Shown: one piece after another, positions 1-5,132 of the stretch
Layout: the number at the start of each line of letters is the position of its first letter
Numbering within the stretch: position 1 is the stretch's first letter
NCBI GenBank assembly: GCA_950075905.1
Contig: CATMVR010000413.1
Location: forward strand, 1 to 5,321
Length of the DNA: 5,321 nucleotides
Reading direction: 5' to 3'
Source of the DNA: an uncultured Persicitalea sp.
Lineage (GTDB): Bacteria > Bacteroidota > Bacteroidia > Cytophagales > Spirosomataceae
The notes under the pieces: generated by a model
Database searches by the model: none
What the model saw: only the letters and a program-made list of their open reading frames with translations
What the model was told of the DNA's origin: nothing
Program-made: the position numbers and the translations under genes

Positions 1-96
1 CTCTCGCAATCGGCTAGGCGGGTGGCCCTTCCCAAAGATGTGACTTCGGTGGAAGTAGTCAACTACAAGGGTCAAAAAAGAACCGTTACGAACTGA
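1..96 (+). CDS. C-terminal end of an unidentified protein (partial)
   Basis: Frame 1 is open from the window edge to a TGA at 94-96, giving 31 residues that end ...VEVVNYKGQKRTVTN. The other two forward frames both hit stops within this stretch, so frame 1 is the only long-open rightward reading. The alternating hydrophobic/polar pattern near the end (VTSVEVVNY) suggests a final beta-strand, as in a beta-sandwich C-terminus, but 31 residues are too few to name a family and I do not recognise it. The gene converges on the HD-domain gene with only 10 bp between the two stop codons. That it is coding rests on the open frame, the protein-like composition and the tight convergent spacing, so this is a moderately confident partial call with no functional claim. 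Confidence 0.55.
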   Translation, partial: LSQSARRVALPKDVTSVEVVNYKGQKRTVTN

Positions 97-118
97 GAAG
101 GGGCCATCAGGCCTCTTC
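97..118. terminator. Hairpin between two convergent genes, possible weak bidirectional terminator
   Basis: GAAGGGGCC and GGCCTCTTC form a 9-bp stem with an ATCA loop directly after the TGA of the rightward gene. One pair is G-T, which is tolerated as G-U in the rightward transcript but becomes a C-A mismatch in the leftward one. The stem covers the stop codon and last codons of the HD gene. No T-tract follows immediately on either strand; leftward, a T6 run occurs only about 17 nt beyond the stem. It is therefore not a canonical intrinsic terminator. Confidence 0.3.
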
Positions 119-697
119 CTTCACCATTTCGCGTAGCCGGCAGAGATGCTCATCTTTCATAGGCTGGCGCGAGCGTTGGGCCGTGCGACTCCAGTACTGA
201 TGATTTTCCATAAATTCAATCTGAATCCGGTTCCAGGCCTTTTCGTTTTCAACCATGCCGCGTTCTTTCAGTTCGCGGTAGAGGTAGTGGGCAATGGTCT
301 CGAAATCGTGCCGGCCCAGGTAGTCCAGGTCGGCATCGCAGAGAATTTCTTCGAGTTTATTCTGGGGGGACTGCGGAATTCTAGTGGCTCGGATCATGCC
401 ACAAATTGTCCATATCTGCTCGGGAGTATACTCAAACCGGGGAAGAACTTCTTTGGATATACGGCACCCTTCCTCCTCGTGACCATTGTAGGTTCTGGTA
501 AAACCCACATCATGAAAAAGGGCCGCAGTCCGGAGCAGATCAAGCGTTTCTTCGTCGCGGATTCCTTCGGCGCGGGCAATGCGCACCACCGCATCCGTAA
601 CATCCATGACGTGGCCTAAACTGTGGTAGTAAAGGGTATCAGAAAGTTTTGTGCGGAGTTCATTTACAATAAAGGCTTCTGCCTCTGATAACTTCAT
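107..697 (-). CDS. HD-domain metal-dependent phosphohydrolase
   Basis: A 196-residue protein that is essentially one HD domain, the all-helical metal-dependent phosphohydrolase fold. Visible ligand motifs are H25/H29 in YHSLGHV, the defining H62-D63 in FHDVGF, H73 in NGHEEEGC, and D121/D123 in CDADLDYLG, so the H...HD...D set looks complete and the enzyme is probably active. No signal peptide, transmembrane segment or extra domain (GGDEF, RelA, nuclease) is present, so it should be cytoplasmic. Family members hydrolyse phosphomonoesters or nucleotides; the substrate cannot be read from sequence. The ATG at 697 is the first residue of the conserved helical region and has only a weak AGG upstream. 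Upstream lies a 204-bp gap to the end of the lamin-tail gene, so it probably has its own promoter, though I find no good TAnnTTTG box there. Fold confidence is high, function general only. Confidence 0.9.
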   Translation of the reverse strand: MKLSEAEAFIVNELRTKLSDTLYYHSLGHVMDVTDAVVRIARAEGIRDEETLDLLRTAALFHDVGFTRTYNGHEEEGCRISKEVLPRFEYTPEQIWTICGMIRATRIPQSPQNKLEEILCDADLDYLGRHDFETIAHYLYRELKERGMVENEKAWNRIQIEFMENHQYWSRTAQRSRQPMKDEHLCRLREMVKEEA

Positions 698-756
698 AAC
701 CTATCGGCAACTAGAAGGTGAATACGGGCTTACTTCAAATTTCCCACGACGGATGT

Positions 757-769
757 TAAAGGACCTTTA
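757..769. promoter_or_regulatory. Short palindrome upstream of the HD-domain gene
   Basis: TAAAGG-A-CCTTTA is a perfect 6-bp inverted repeat around one central base, 60-72 bp upstream of the HD gene start. It lies in the 204-bp gene-free gap 698-901, which is otherwise AT-rich and holds no ORF worth calling, no clear terminator for the lamin-tail gene and no convincing consensus promoter. A regulator-binding role is only a guess; a palindrome this short can occur by chance. Confidence 0.2.
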
Positions 770-901
770 CAGGTGGAGGGCGAGTATCAGAGTACTAATA
801 TAAATTATTAACAGATTCAATACCTACACAATCGAGAAAATAACCTGGTTTCTTTCATATTTTTTCGATTCTGAACCATAAGGTGCCACTAGGTAAATTA
901 C

Positions 902-2608
902 TTATCTCCGGACCACCACCACTCTTTTTTTGAAATGGTGCTGGTTACCGGCACTGTCGAAGGAATCAATCAGAAAAAGATAGTAGCCCATGCGCACCGG
1001 GTTTCCCTGCTCGTCGCTTCCATCCCACTCTACTGCCCCGTTCGTACCCAGGGTCTGATTCTGAACCAGGTTTCTGACCAGCCGCCCCTGCGCATCGAAG
1101 ACCCGGATTGTGGTCAGTCGGTTGGTACCTGAAGCCACATACCTGACCGTCGCTACGTCGTCTATGCCATCTCCGTCGGGAGTAAAGGCTTCGGGCTCCA
1201 CCACAAACAAATCTGCCGGAGCGGCACCCACTCCCTGCGAATTGGGATAACCGGGGGTAGCATACCCTACCACCGAAGCCGCCGACTGCCAGTTTTGGGG
1301 GTCATTGCCCCGCCGCTCCGGGTATATCCGTTCCAACGATACCCCTTTGGTTGCCGTCAGGAGCGGCGAATGGAACCGGTCGTCGTATTCAAAAACATCA
1401 AAAACCTTACCAGCGGCATCCCGGAGCACTACTCCCCCGCTGCCGTTGGTGAAGGCTGGCAAAGAGGGTACTTCCACCAGCGTACGCTTCTTTTCCGTAG
1501 GATAGTGCGCCAGAAGGGTTTCAGAACGGGTAGAAAAAGCTACAAAGTCATTGGGGGCCAGCAGCAAATCGCTGGTGCTGAGGATTCTGAACGTAGCGGG
1601 TACGCCGTTTCTGATATTTCCCACGGCCCAGTTTCGGAGAGAGATATAATTGGAGGTCCGGTTATAAATTTCCACAAACTCTACCCCACCCGTGCGGGGA
1701 TCGTAAAGAATTTCGTTCAGAACCACATCGCCAGAATCGGCCTTTACCGGAAGTCCAAGCGTAAAAGTGGCCTCCCGCAGGGTATTGCCCGTACAGTCTG
1801 ATATATTCCTGATGGTCAGCTCGTAGCGCTGCCCGGCCACCAAAGGCGCATCCAGAAACAGCGAAAGCACCCGAAAAGCCGGCGTCTCTATCGTCACTCG
1901 CCGGATACCCCGGCCTTTCAGCTCGTAGGTTCCGCTGCGGGTACTCGCCAGGCTGTCGAGTCGTTCGTCAAAGTAAACATTTATCTGGCTATCGCCCACA
2001 ATTTCTGTCCTTTCGGCGCGGGGAGGGCGCGTGTCGGGGTTAGCAGCCCGCACCGAGTTTACCTGGCCCGGAGTGCCCCCAGCGGGGGCTGTAGCTACTT
2101 TCCAGTTGGGGGCTTCGGCGCAGGGGTTGGCACTATCTACCATTTCGAGGGCATAGCCGCCGCCCCGCCGGTCGGCGGGCCACCAGCTGTCGCGGTAGGC
2201 CACCGCGTGCACCAGCGTGCCCCGGCTGTTGCGCAGCACAAGTGAGGCCCCGGCATTGGCCAGCGAAAAAGGAGTCACCCCCACCACCCGCCCAAGTGGT
2301 GCAAGCAAAGCCACTCTGGGGCGCGCGCACAGAATGATGAAGCCCCCCGGCGCCAGAACAGAATCGGGCAGTAGGGTCACTGTTTCACCGATGTTCAGGC
2401 GCCAGCCCCTCAGCGAGATTGCCTGCGATGTGGTATTGTGCAGCTCGAGGTACTCCGCATCGGGCAGCCCAACTACCGGCGTTGGGTCGGCCATGATTTC
2501 GGAAATAACGACTGAATTATAGGTCTGAGAAAACAGAGGCAAGCGGCACCCTACAAGCAGGAGGGTAGACAGGAGTTTGCTAAGGATGAAGCAGTTTGTA
2601 CGGGCCAT
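902..2608 (-). CDS. Secreted protein with two lamin-tail domains and a FlgD-like C-terminus
   Basis: A 568-residue exported protein. The ATG at 2608 is preferred over an in-frame TTG at 2614; ATG numbering is used here. Residues 1-28 are an export signal with two readings: signal peptidase I after LFSQ (28), or a lipobox LVGC with C21. Domain 1 (about 31-186) is a lamin-tail domain, opening VISEIMADPTP and continuing AEYLELHN...ISLRGW. Residues about 194-287 resemble a bacterial Ig-like (SbsA/Big_5) domain. A second lamin-tail domain (about 295-456) repeats the pattern: VVLNEILYDP, VEFVEIYNRT, ISLRNW. The C-terminus (about 470-568) has PEAFTPDGDGIDD, WDGSD and MGYYLF, as in FlgD-Ig-like or gliding-motility-type domains, ending KKRVVVVRR. 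This indicates a cell-surface or secreted structural protein; lamin-tail domains are thought to mediate binding in bacteria, and no catalytic motif is visible. Its start follows a strong terminator by 13 nt, so its promoter is unclear. Confidence 0.92.
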   Translation of the reverse strand: MARTNCFILSKLLSTLLLVGCRLPLFSQTYNSVVISEIMADPTPVVGLPDAEYLELHNTTSQAISLRGWRLNIGETVTLLPDSVLAPGGFIILCARPRVALLAPLGRVVGVTPFSLANAGASLVLRNSRGTLVHAVAYRDSWWPADRRGGGYALEMVDSANPCAEAPNWKVATAPAGGTPGQVNSVRAANPDTRPPRAERTEIVGDSQINVYFDERLDSLASTRSGTYELKGRGIRRVTIETPAFRVLSLFLDAPLVAGQRYELTIRNISDCTGNTLREATFTLGLPVKADSGDVVLNEILYDPRTGGVEFVEIYNRTSNYISLRNWAVGNIRNGVPATFRILSTSDLLLAPNDFVAFSTRSETLLAHYPTEKKRTLVEVPSLPAFTNGSGGVVLRDAAGKVFDVFEYDDRFHSPLLTATKGVSLERIYPERRGNDPQNWQSAASVVGYATPGYPNSQGVGAAPADLFVVEPEAFTPDGDGIDDVATVRYVASGTNRLTTIRVFDAQGRLVRNLVQNQTLGTNGAVEWDGSDEQGNPVRMGYYLFLIDSFDSAGNQHHFKKRVVVVRR

Positions 2609-2621
2609 TCGCAAAAGTTAG

Positions 2622-2658
2622 AAAAAAAATTCGGTCTCCGACCGGAGTCCGAATTTTT
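2622..2658 (-). terminator. Strong intrinsic terminator of the histone-like/cupin unit
   Basis: Outer arms AAAAATTCGG and CCGAATTTTT pair perfectly (10 bp). After one T-T mismatch an inner CTCCG/CGGAG stem of 5 bp closes on a tiny loop (AC, or GACC if the last pair opens). Read leftward, the hairpin runs into T8 (complement of A 2622-2629), the classic intrinsic terminator layout. It lies about 60 bp past the cupin stop. It also has Ts on the other side and could work both ways, but no rightward gene needs it. Confidence 0.88.
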
Positions 2659-2717
2659 ATCTATACTGACAACTGGCTGATTTTGTTTGCTTCCCGTAAA
2701 AAATGGGGGTCGCCCCT

Positions 2718-3077
2718 TTATTCCTCACGCCTGACCGTATCAGGACTGAAAGCCGGTACGCAGAGCGACCAGTAGTCGGCGGGCTCGTCGAAGGGGTTGG
2801 AGTAGCGTACCCGCGTTCCCTTTTTGATCAGGATAGATTCACCCGGCTGCAATACCACCACCTCGCCGTCTACCTCGATCTGTTTTTTTCCGCTAATCAG
2901 GATGGTCACCTCATCAAACTCAGGGGTTTGATGCGGCTCTGCCCACCCCGGCGGAGCCTCCATATGGGCTACGCTGAATCTGTCCTGCCCCGTAGCGGCA
3001 TGACCGAAGTGCTCTTCGATGAGTTTGCCGTCGGTGGTGGGTACCACAAATGGCTGGGTTTGCTTGAAATAAGGCAT
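2718..3077 (-). CDS. Small single-domain cupin protein
   Basis: A 119-residue protein made of one cupin beta-barrel. The first cupin motif is recognisable at about 44-63 (PGWAEPH...EFDEVTILISG) and the second at about 78-94 (PGESILIKKG...YSN). Compared with the canonical G(x)5HxH(x)3-4E(x)6G and PxG(x)2H(x)3N, H49 and E56 remain, but the second His position is T51 and the final His position is V90. Only two of the four usual metal ligands are therefore present, which argues for weak or no metal binding, or a ligand-sensing/isomerase-type role. No signal peptide; cytoplasmic. The ATG at 3077 has no Shine-Dalgarno, normal for this phylum. It starts 32 bp after the stop of the histone-like gene and is followed by the terminator at 2622-2658, so the two are probably co-transcribed. 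The substrate is unknown. Confidence 0.88.
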   Translation of the reverse strand: MPYFKQTQPFVVPTTDGKLIEEHFGHAATGQDRFSVAHMEAPPGWAEPHQTPEFDEVTILISGKKQIEVDGEVVVLQPGESILIKKGTRVRYSNPFDEPADYWSLCVPAFSPDTVRREE

Positions 3078-3109
3078 TGCTGAGCTTTTAAACTACCAAC
3101 CGACTTTGT

Positions 3110-3607
3110 TTACTTGTTGTTTTCGGAGGTTTTGGGAGTTGATGCTGCCGTTTTGGTGGCGGTGGTAGCCGCTGGCTTACGGGCCCGGCTGGGACGCGGT
3201 TTGGTAGCAGTAGACTTGGCGGTGGCACCCGTGCTTTGCGGGGAGGCCTTGGAGGCGGTGTCGCTATCAGAAGCAATCGATTTGGCCGCTTTGGTAGCCT
3301 CTTCCGTAGCTTTTTTGGCGTTTTTAGCCGCAGCCCGGGCGGCGTTCTTCGCCGCTTTCGCCTCGTTCTTCTTAGCTTTCTTTGCCTCTTTAGCTCCCTT
3401 GGCCTCCTGCTGTTTGCTGGCTTTCTTGCCGGCCTTTTTTGCTTTCTTAGCCTCTTTTTCTACCAGCTTGCTTACTTTTTTGGCCAGCTTTTCGGCGGTC
3501 TTGCTTACCGATTTTTTCAGCTTTTTAGAATCAGTAGTAAGTTCACTTAGCTTGGCTTCAAGGGAAGAGGCGATCTCAGTTGTCAACTTCTTGGTTGTAG
3601 ATTTCAT
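3110..3607 (-). CDS. Lysine/alanine-rich histone H1-like protein
   Basis: A 165-residue highly basic protein with 41 Lys and 37 Ala, and no Phe, Tyr, Trp, Cys or His at all. Residues 1-50 carry regularly spaced Leu/Ile/Val between Lys and Ser and look like amphipathic or coiled-coil helix (LEAKLSEL, KLAKKVSKLVEKE). Residues about 51-112 are Ala/Lys repeats, with KEAKKAKK occurring at both 51-58 and 73-80. Residues about 113-165 form a Ser/Thr/Ala/Pro/Lys tail, likely disordered (ATKPRPSRARKP). This composition matches bacterial histone H1-like proteins and AlgP-type tails that bind and compact DNA; no defined domain signature is visible, so nucleoid binding is inference from composition. Phasin-like or cell-envelope roles are alternatives. 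The ATG at 3607 follows a leader with a TAnnTTTG box and a palindrome, and its start overlaps the stop of a possible 11-codon upstream ORF. Antisense ORFs here are by-products of the Lys/Ala bias. Confidence 0.85.
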   Translation of the reverse strand: MKSTTKKLTTEIASSLEAKLSELTTDSKKLKKSVSKTAEKLAKKVSKLVEKEAKKAKKAGKKASKQQEAKGAKEAKKAKKNEAKAAKNAARAAAKNAKKATEEATKAAKSIASDSDTASKASPQSTGATAKSTATKPRPSRARKPAATTATKTAASTPKTSENNK

Positions 3608-3639
3608 AATTTGTGTTTTGTAAAATGGAAAGTCTCCAT
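3604..3639 (-). CDS. Possible 11-codon upstream ORF coupled to the histone-like gene
   Basis: Read leftward from 3639, ATG opens METFHFTKHKL and stops at TGA 3606-3604. That TGA overlaps the ATG of the histone-like gene in the ATGA arrangement typical of translational coupling. There is no Shine-Dalgarno before it; instead a CCTCCTC run lies directly upstream. A small inverted repeat (ATGGA...TCCAT, 3625-3639) includes its start codon. A chance ORF of this length is quite possible. Confidence 0.2.
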   Translation of the reverse strand: METFHFTKHKL

Positions 3640-3666
3640 GAGGAGGATAAAAATAAAAAAATCTAC

Positions 3667-3682
3667 AAATACCTAGGTATTT
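3667..3682. promoter_or_regulatory. Perfect 16-bp palindrome, operator-like or leader hairpin
   Basis: AAATACCTAGGTATTT is an uninterrupted perfect palindrome. It begins 11 bp downstream of the -7 box of the histone-like gene, so it would cover roughly +5 to +20 of the transcript, a classic repressor position. As RNA it can make only a 6-bp, AT-rich stem with a CTAG loop, followed after 5 nt by T7, so a weak terminator of the methyltransferase or an attenuator is the other reading. The lack of spacer and low GC favour a DNA operator. Confidence 0.4.
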
Positions 3683-3693
3683 TTTCGAAAGAA

Positions 3694-3701
3694 CAAAAGT
3701 A
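3694..3701 (-). promoter_or_regulatory. Bacteroidota -7 promoter box of the histone-like gene
   Basis: Read leftward this is TACTTTTG, an exact match to the Bacteroidota -7 consensus TAnnTTTG. It lies 11 bp past the methyltransferase stop and predicts a transcript start near 3687 and a leader of about 80 nt before the ATG at 3607. No TTG/TTTG is found at the expected -33 position (about 3721-3726), so the call rests on the -7 box and its location. Confidence 0.5.
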
Positions 3702-3712
3702 TTACGTTATTT

Positions 3713-4243
3713 TTATGTTAAGTTTTTCTCGACAAATTTCCAGAGGACGATTCCAGCCGACACGGATACATTGAAAGAATGCTTGGTGCCGAACTGAGGA
3801 ATTTCCACGCAATGGTCTACTTGCGCCATGATTTCCTCACTAACGCCCTCCACCTCATTGCCAAACACAAAAGCGTACTTTCTGCCAGTAGCCGGATGAA
3901 AGTGCTGTAAAGGGATACTCCCCTCGGCCTGCTCAATAGCTACCAGCACATAGCCCTGCTCTTTGAGCGTTTGTACCAGGGCTAGGGTGTCTTCTGCTTT
4001 TTCCCAGGGCACTGCCAGTTCGGCACCCAGGGCACTTTTGGTGATTTCGCGGTGGGGAGGGGCCTGCGTAAATCCACCCAGATAGATACATTCGGCCCGA
4101 AAAGCATCGGCGGTACGAAAAAAAGAGCCAACGTTATTGAGGCTCCGGATGTTATCGAGGACAATGACGTAGGGAAATTTCTCAGCTTCCTTGAATGCTT
4201 CAACAGAGAGCCGGTTCATTTCTTCCATTTGCAGCTTGCGCAT
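3713..4243 (-). CDS. SpoU/TrmH-family RNA 2'-O-methyltransferase
   Basis: A 176-residue SPOUT-class enzyme expected to methylate the 2'-OH of a ribose in tRNA or rRNA using S-adenosylmethionine, in the cytoplasm, as a dimer. All three SpoU motifs are present: motif 1 at 26-45 (LDNIRSLNNVGSFFRTADA, with N37 and the catalytic-type R43), motif 2 at 125-134 (FVFGNEVEGV), and motif 3 at 146-164 (VEIPQFGTKHSFNVSVSAG, with N158), which form the trefoil-knot cofactor site. It lacks the N-terminal RNA-binding extension of larger TrmH/RlmB proteins and is close to minimal catalytic-domain length, like TrmL. The exact target nucleotide cannot be decided. ATG at 4243 fits a good promoter 39 bp upstream; M6 and M9 are possible alternative starts. 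It is divergent from the secreted protein at 4434, and the following histone-like gene seems separately promoted. Confidence 0.93.
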   Translation of the reverse strand: MRKLQMEEMNRLSVEAFKEAEKFPYVIVLDNIRSLNNVGSFFRTADAFRAECIYLGGFTQAPPHREITKSALGAELAVPWEKAEDTLALVQTLKEQGYVLVAIEQAEGSIPLQHFHPATGRKYAFVFGNEVEGVSEEIMAQVDHCVEIPQFGTKHSFNVSVSAGIVLWKFVEKNLT

Positions 4244-4281
4244 AGAGAGAAGTTTAGTGACAAATTGCTATTTTGGTTGTC

Positions 4282-4314
4282 CAAACCTACGAAGGTTCGT
4301 TCCAGAAAAACAAG
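4282..4314 (-). promoter_or_regulatory. Bacteroidota-type promoter of the RNA methyltransferase
   Basis: Read leftward: CTTG (core TTG, 4313-4311) at -33, a 21-bp spacer, then TAGGTTTG (4289-4282), an exact TAnnTTTG -7 box. The predicted start near 4275 leaves a leader of about 32 nt. A 5-bp inverted repeat (TTTGG-TTGT-CCAAA, 4272-4285) overlaps the end of the -7 box and the start site and might be an operator or just a consequence of the TTTG box. Confidence 0.6.
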
Positions 4315-4365
4315 CGGTCTGTGGCGGCCCTTTCCACCTGTATGTTATCTTTCAGCAAATCAGCC

Positions 4366-4373
4366 TATCTTTA
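4366..4373 (+). promoter_or_regulatory. Candidate -7 box for the rightward secreted-protein gene
   Basis: TATCTTTA matches TAnnTTTG in all but the last base and lies 60 bp before the ATG at 4434. A second near match, TATCTTTC, sits at 4346-4353. Neither has a clear TTG at -33, so which one is used, if either, is open. Confidence 0.25.
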
Positions 4374-4433
4374 ACAACTTATTTGAAGCACCATTTTTTC
4401 TATTTCCCTTTTGCACTGAAACATAGCCAAGAT

Positions 4434-5129
4434 ATGAAAAAATTAGTTCTGTTACTCCTCTTTTCTTTTACCCTGTGTTTTCCGGGATGGACACAGCCCA
4501 GCGAGATTATCCGGATAAAATCAGGCGAGCAGGTACCTCCGTACGAGAAGTACCTGTACAGGCAGTTTGCCTCCGGAACGGTCTACCTCCGCAACGGCCA
4601 GACGCCAACCGTGCGGCTCAACAATCATTTGATGCTCAATGAAGTTCAGTTTATTGCCCCGGTGGGCGATACCCTCACCCTCGCCCAGCTGCATACCATA
4701 AGCAAGGTAGTTATCAATGGCGATACCTTCGTGTTCGATCAGAACAGTATGCCCCTGCGGATACTCCGGGAATACGGAGCGGTAAAACTGGCGGTAAACC
4801 AGTCGTTACAGGTTGCCAATGTAGATAAGGAAGGAGCATACGGACAGTCGTCGGGGCTCTCGTCCATAACTTCTTACAGCAGCTATCCCGTTCCGGGTGG
4901 GGGTATTGCCAAGCTGGAAATGAAGGGCGATGTGGTCTACTCGCAGCGTCGCTCCTACTACCTGATCAATCAGAATGGCCTGTCGTTTCCGGCCAGTCGA
5001 AAAAGCATTCTGAAACTTTTTCCTCGCCAAAAGTCAGCCATCGATGATTATCTGCAAAAAACGCCTGTCCAGTTCAACAGCCCTGACGACCTCCAGCGGC
5101 TCCTGGAATTTTGTGGGAAGGGTACTTGA
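4434..5129 (+). CDS. Secreted protein of unknown function
   Basis: A 231-residue protein starting at ATG 4434, where a textbook signal peptide begins: MKK, a Leu-rich core, then cleavage probably after WTQ at residue 21. The frame is open further upstream to 4191, but that extension crosses the promoter region and the methyltransferase start on the other strand and would bury the signal peptide, so it is rejected. The mature part contains beta-rich sequence: RQFASGTVYLRNGQ, LNNHLMLNEVQFI, PVGDTLTLAQ, KVVINGDTFVF (about 44-101). This resembles a pattern I associate with uncharacterised Bacteroidota exported proteins, but I cannot name a family. A Ser/Gly/Tyr-rich stretch (about 138-157) separates it from a C-terminal segment with a helical end (DDLQRLLEFCGK). 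There is no lipobox, transmembrane helix or T9SS sorting domain, so it is likely periplasmic or released. The stop is only 3 bp from that of the convergent gene. Confidence 0.88.
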   Translation: MKKLVLLLLFSFTLCFPGWTQPSEIIRIKSGEQVPPYEKYLYRQFASGTVYLRNGQTPTVRLNNHLMLNEVQFIAPVGDTLTLAQLHTISKVVINGDTFVFDQNSMPLRILREYGAVKLAVNQSLQVANVDKEGAYGQSSGLSSITSYSSYPVPGGGIAKLEMKGDVVYSQRRSYYLINQNGLSFPASRKSILKLFPRQKSAIDDYLQKTPVQFNSPDDLQRLLEFCGKGT

Positions 5130-5132
5130 TAC

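Noticed and set aside
146..619. Rightward 157-residue ORF inside the HD gene
   Set aside because: It is antisense to a protein with intact HD motifs; no domain, signal or start context supports it.
1295..1801. Rightward 168-residue ORF inside the lamin-tail gene
   Set aside because: It is antisense to the second lamin-tail domain, has no recognisable motif, and the opposite strand has clear domain conservation over the same bases.
2609..2614. TTG start two codons upstream of the lamin-tail ATG
   Set aside because: ATG at 2608 is in frame and is the usual start codon; TTG adds only M-R and has no ribosome-binding signal to favour it.
3114..3623. Rightward 169-residue ORF rich in Ala, Phe and Leu that resembles a membrane protein
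   Set aside because: It is the antisense of the Lys/Ala-rich gene: Lys codons AAG/AAA read backwards give Phe/Leu, and Ala codons give Ala/Ser/Gly-type codons. The leftward frame has a sensible start, leader and neighbour spacing.
4191..4433. 81-residue N-terminal extension of the rightward secreted protein
   Set aside because: It overlaps the start of the divergent methyltransferase and both promoters, and would bury an excellent signal peptide that begins at the ATG at 4434.
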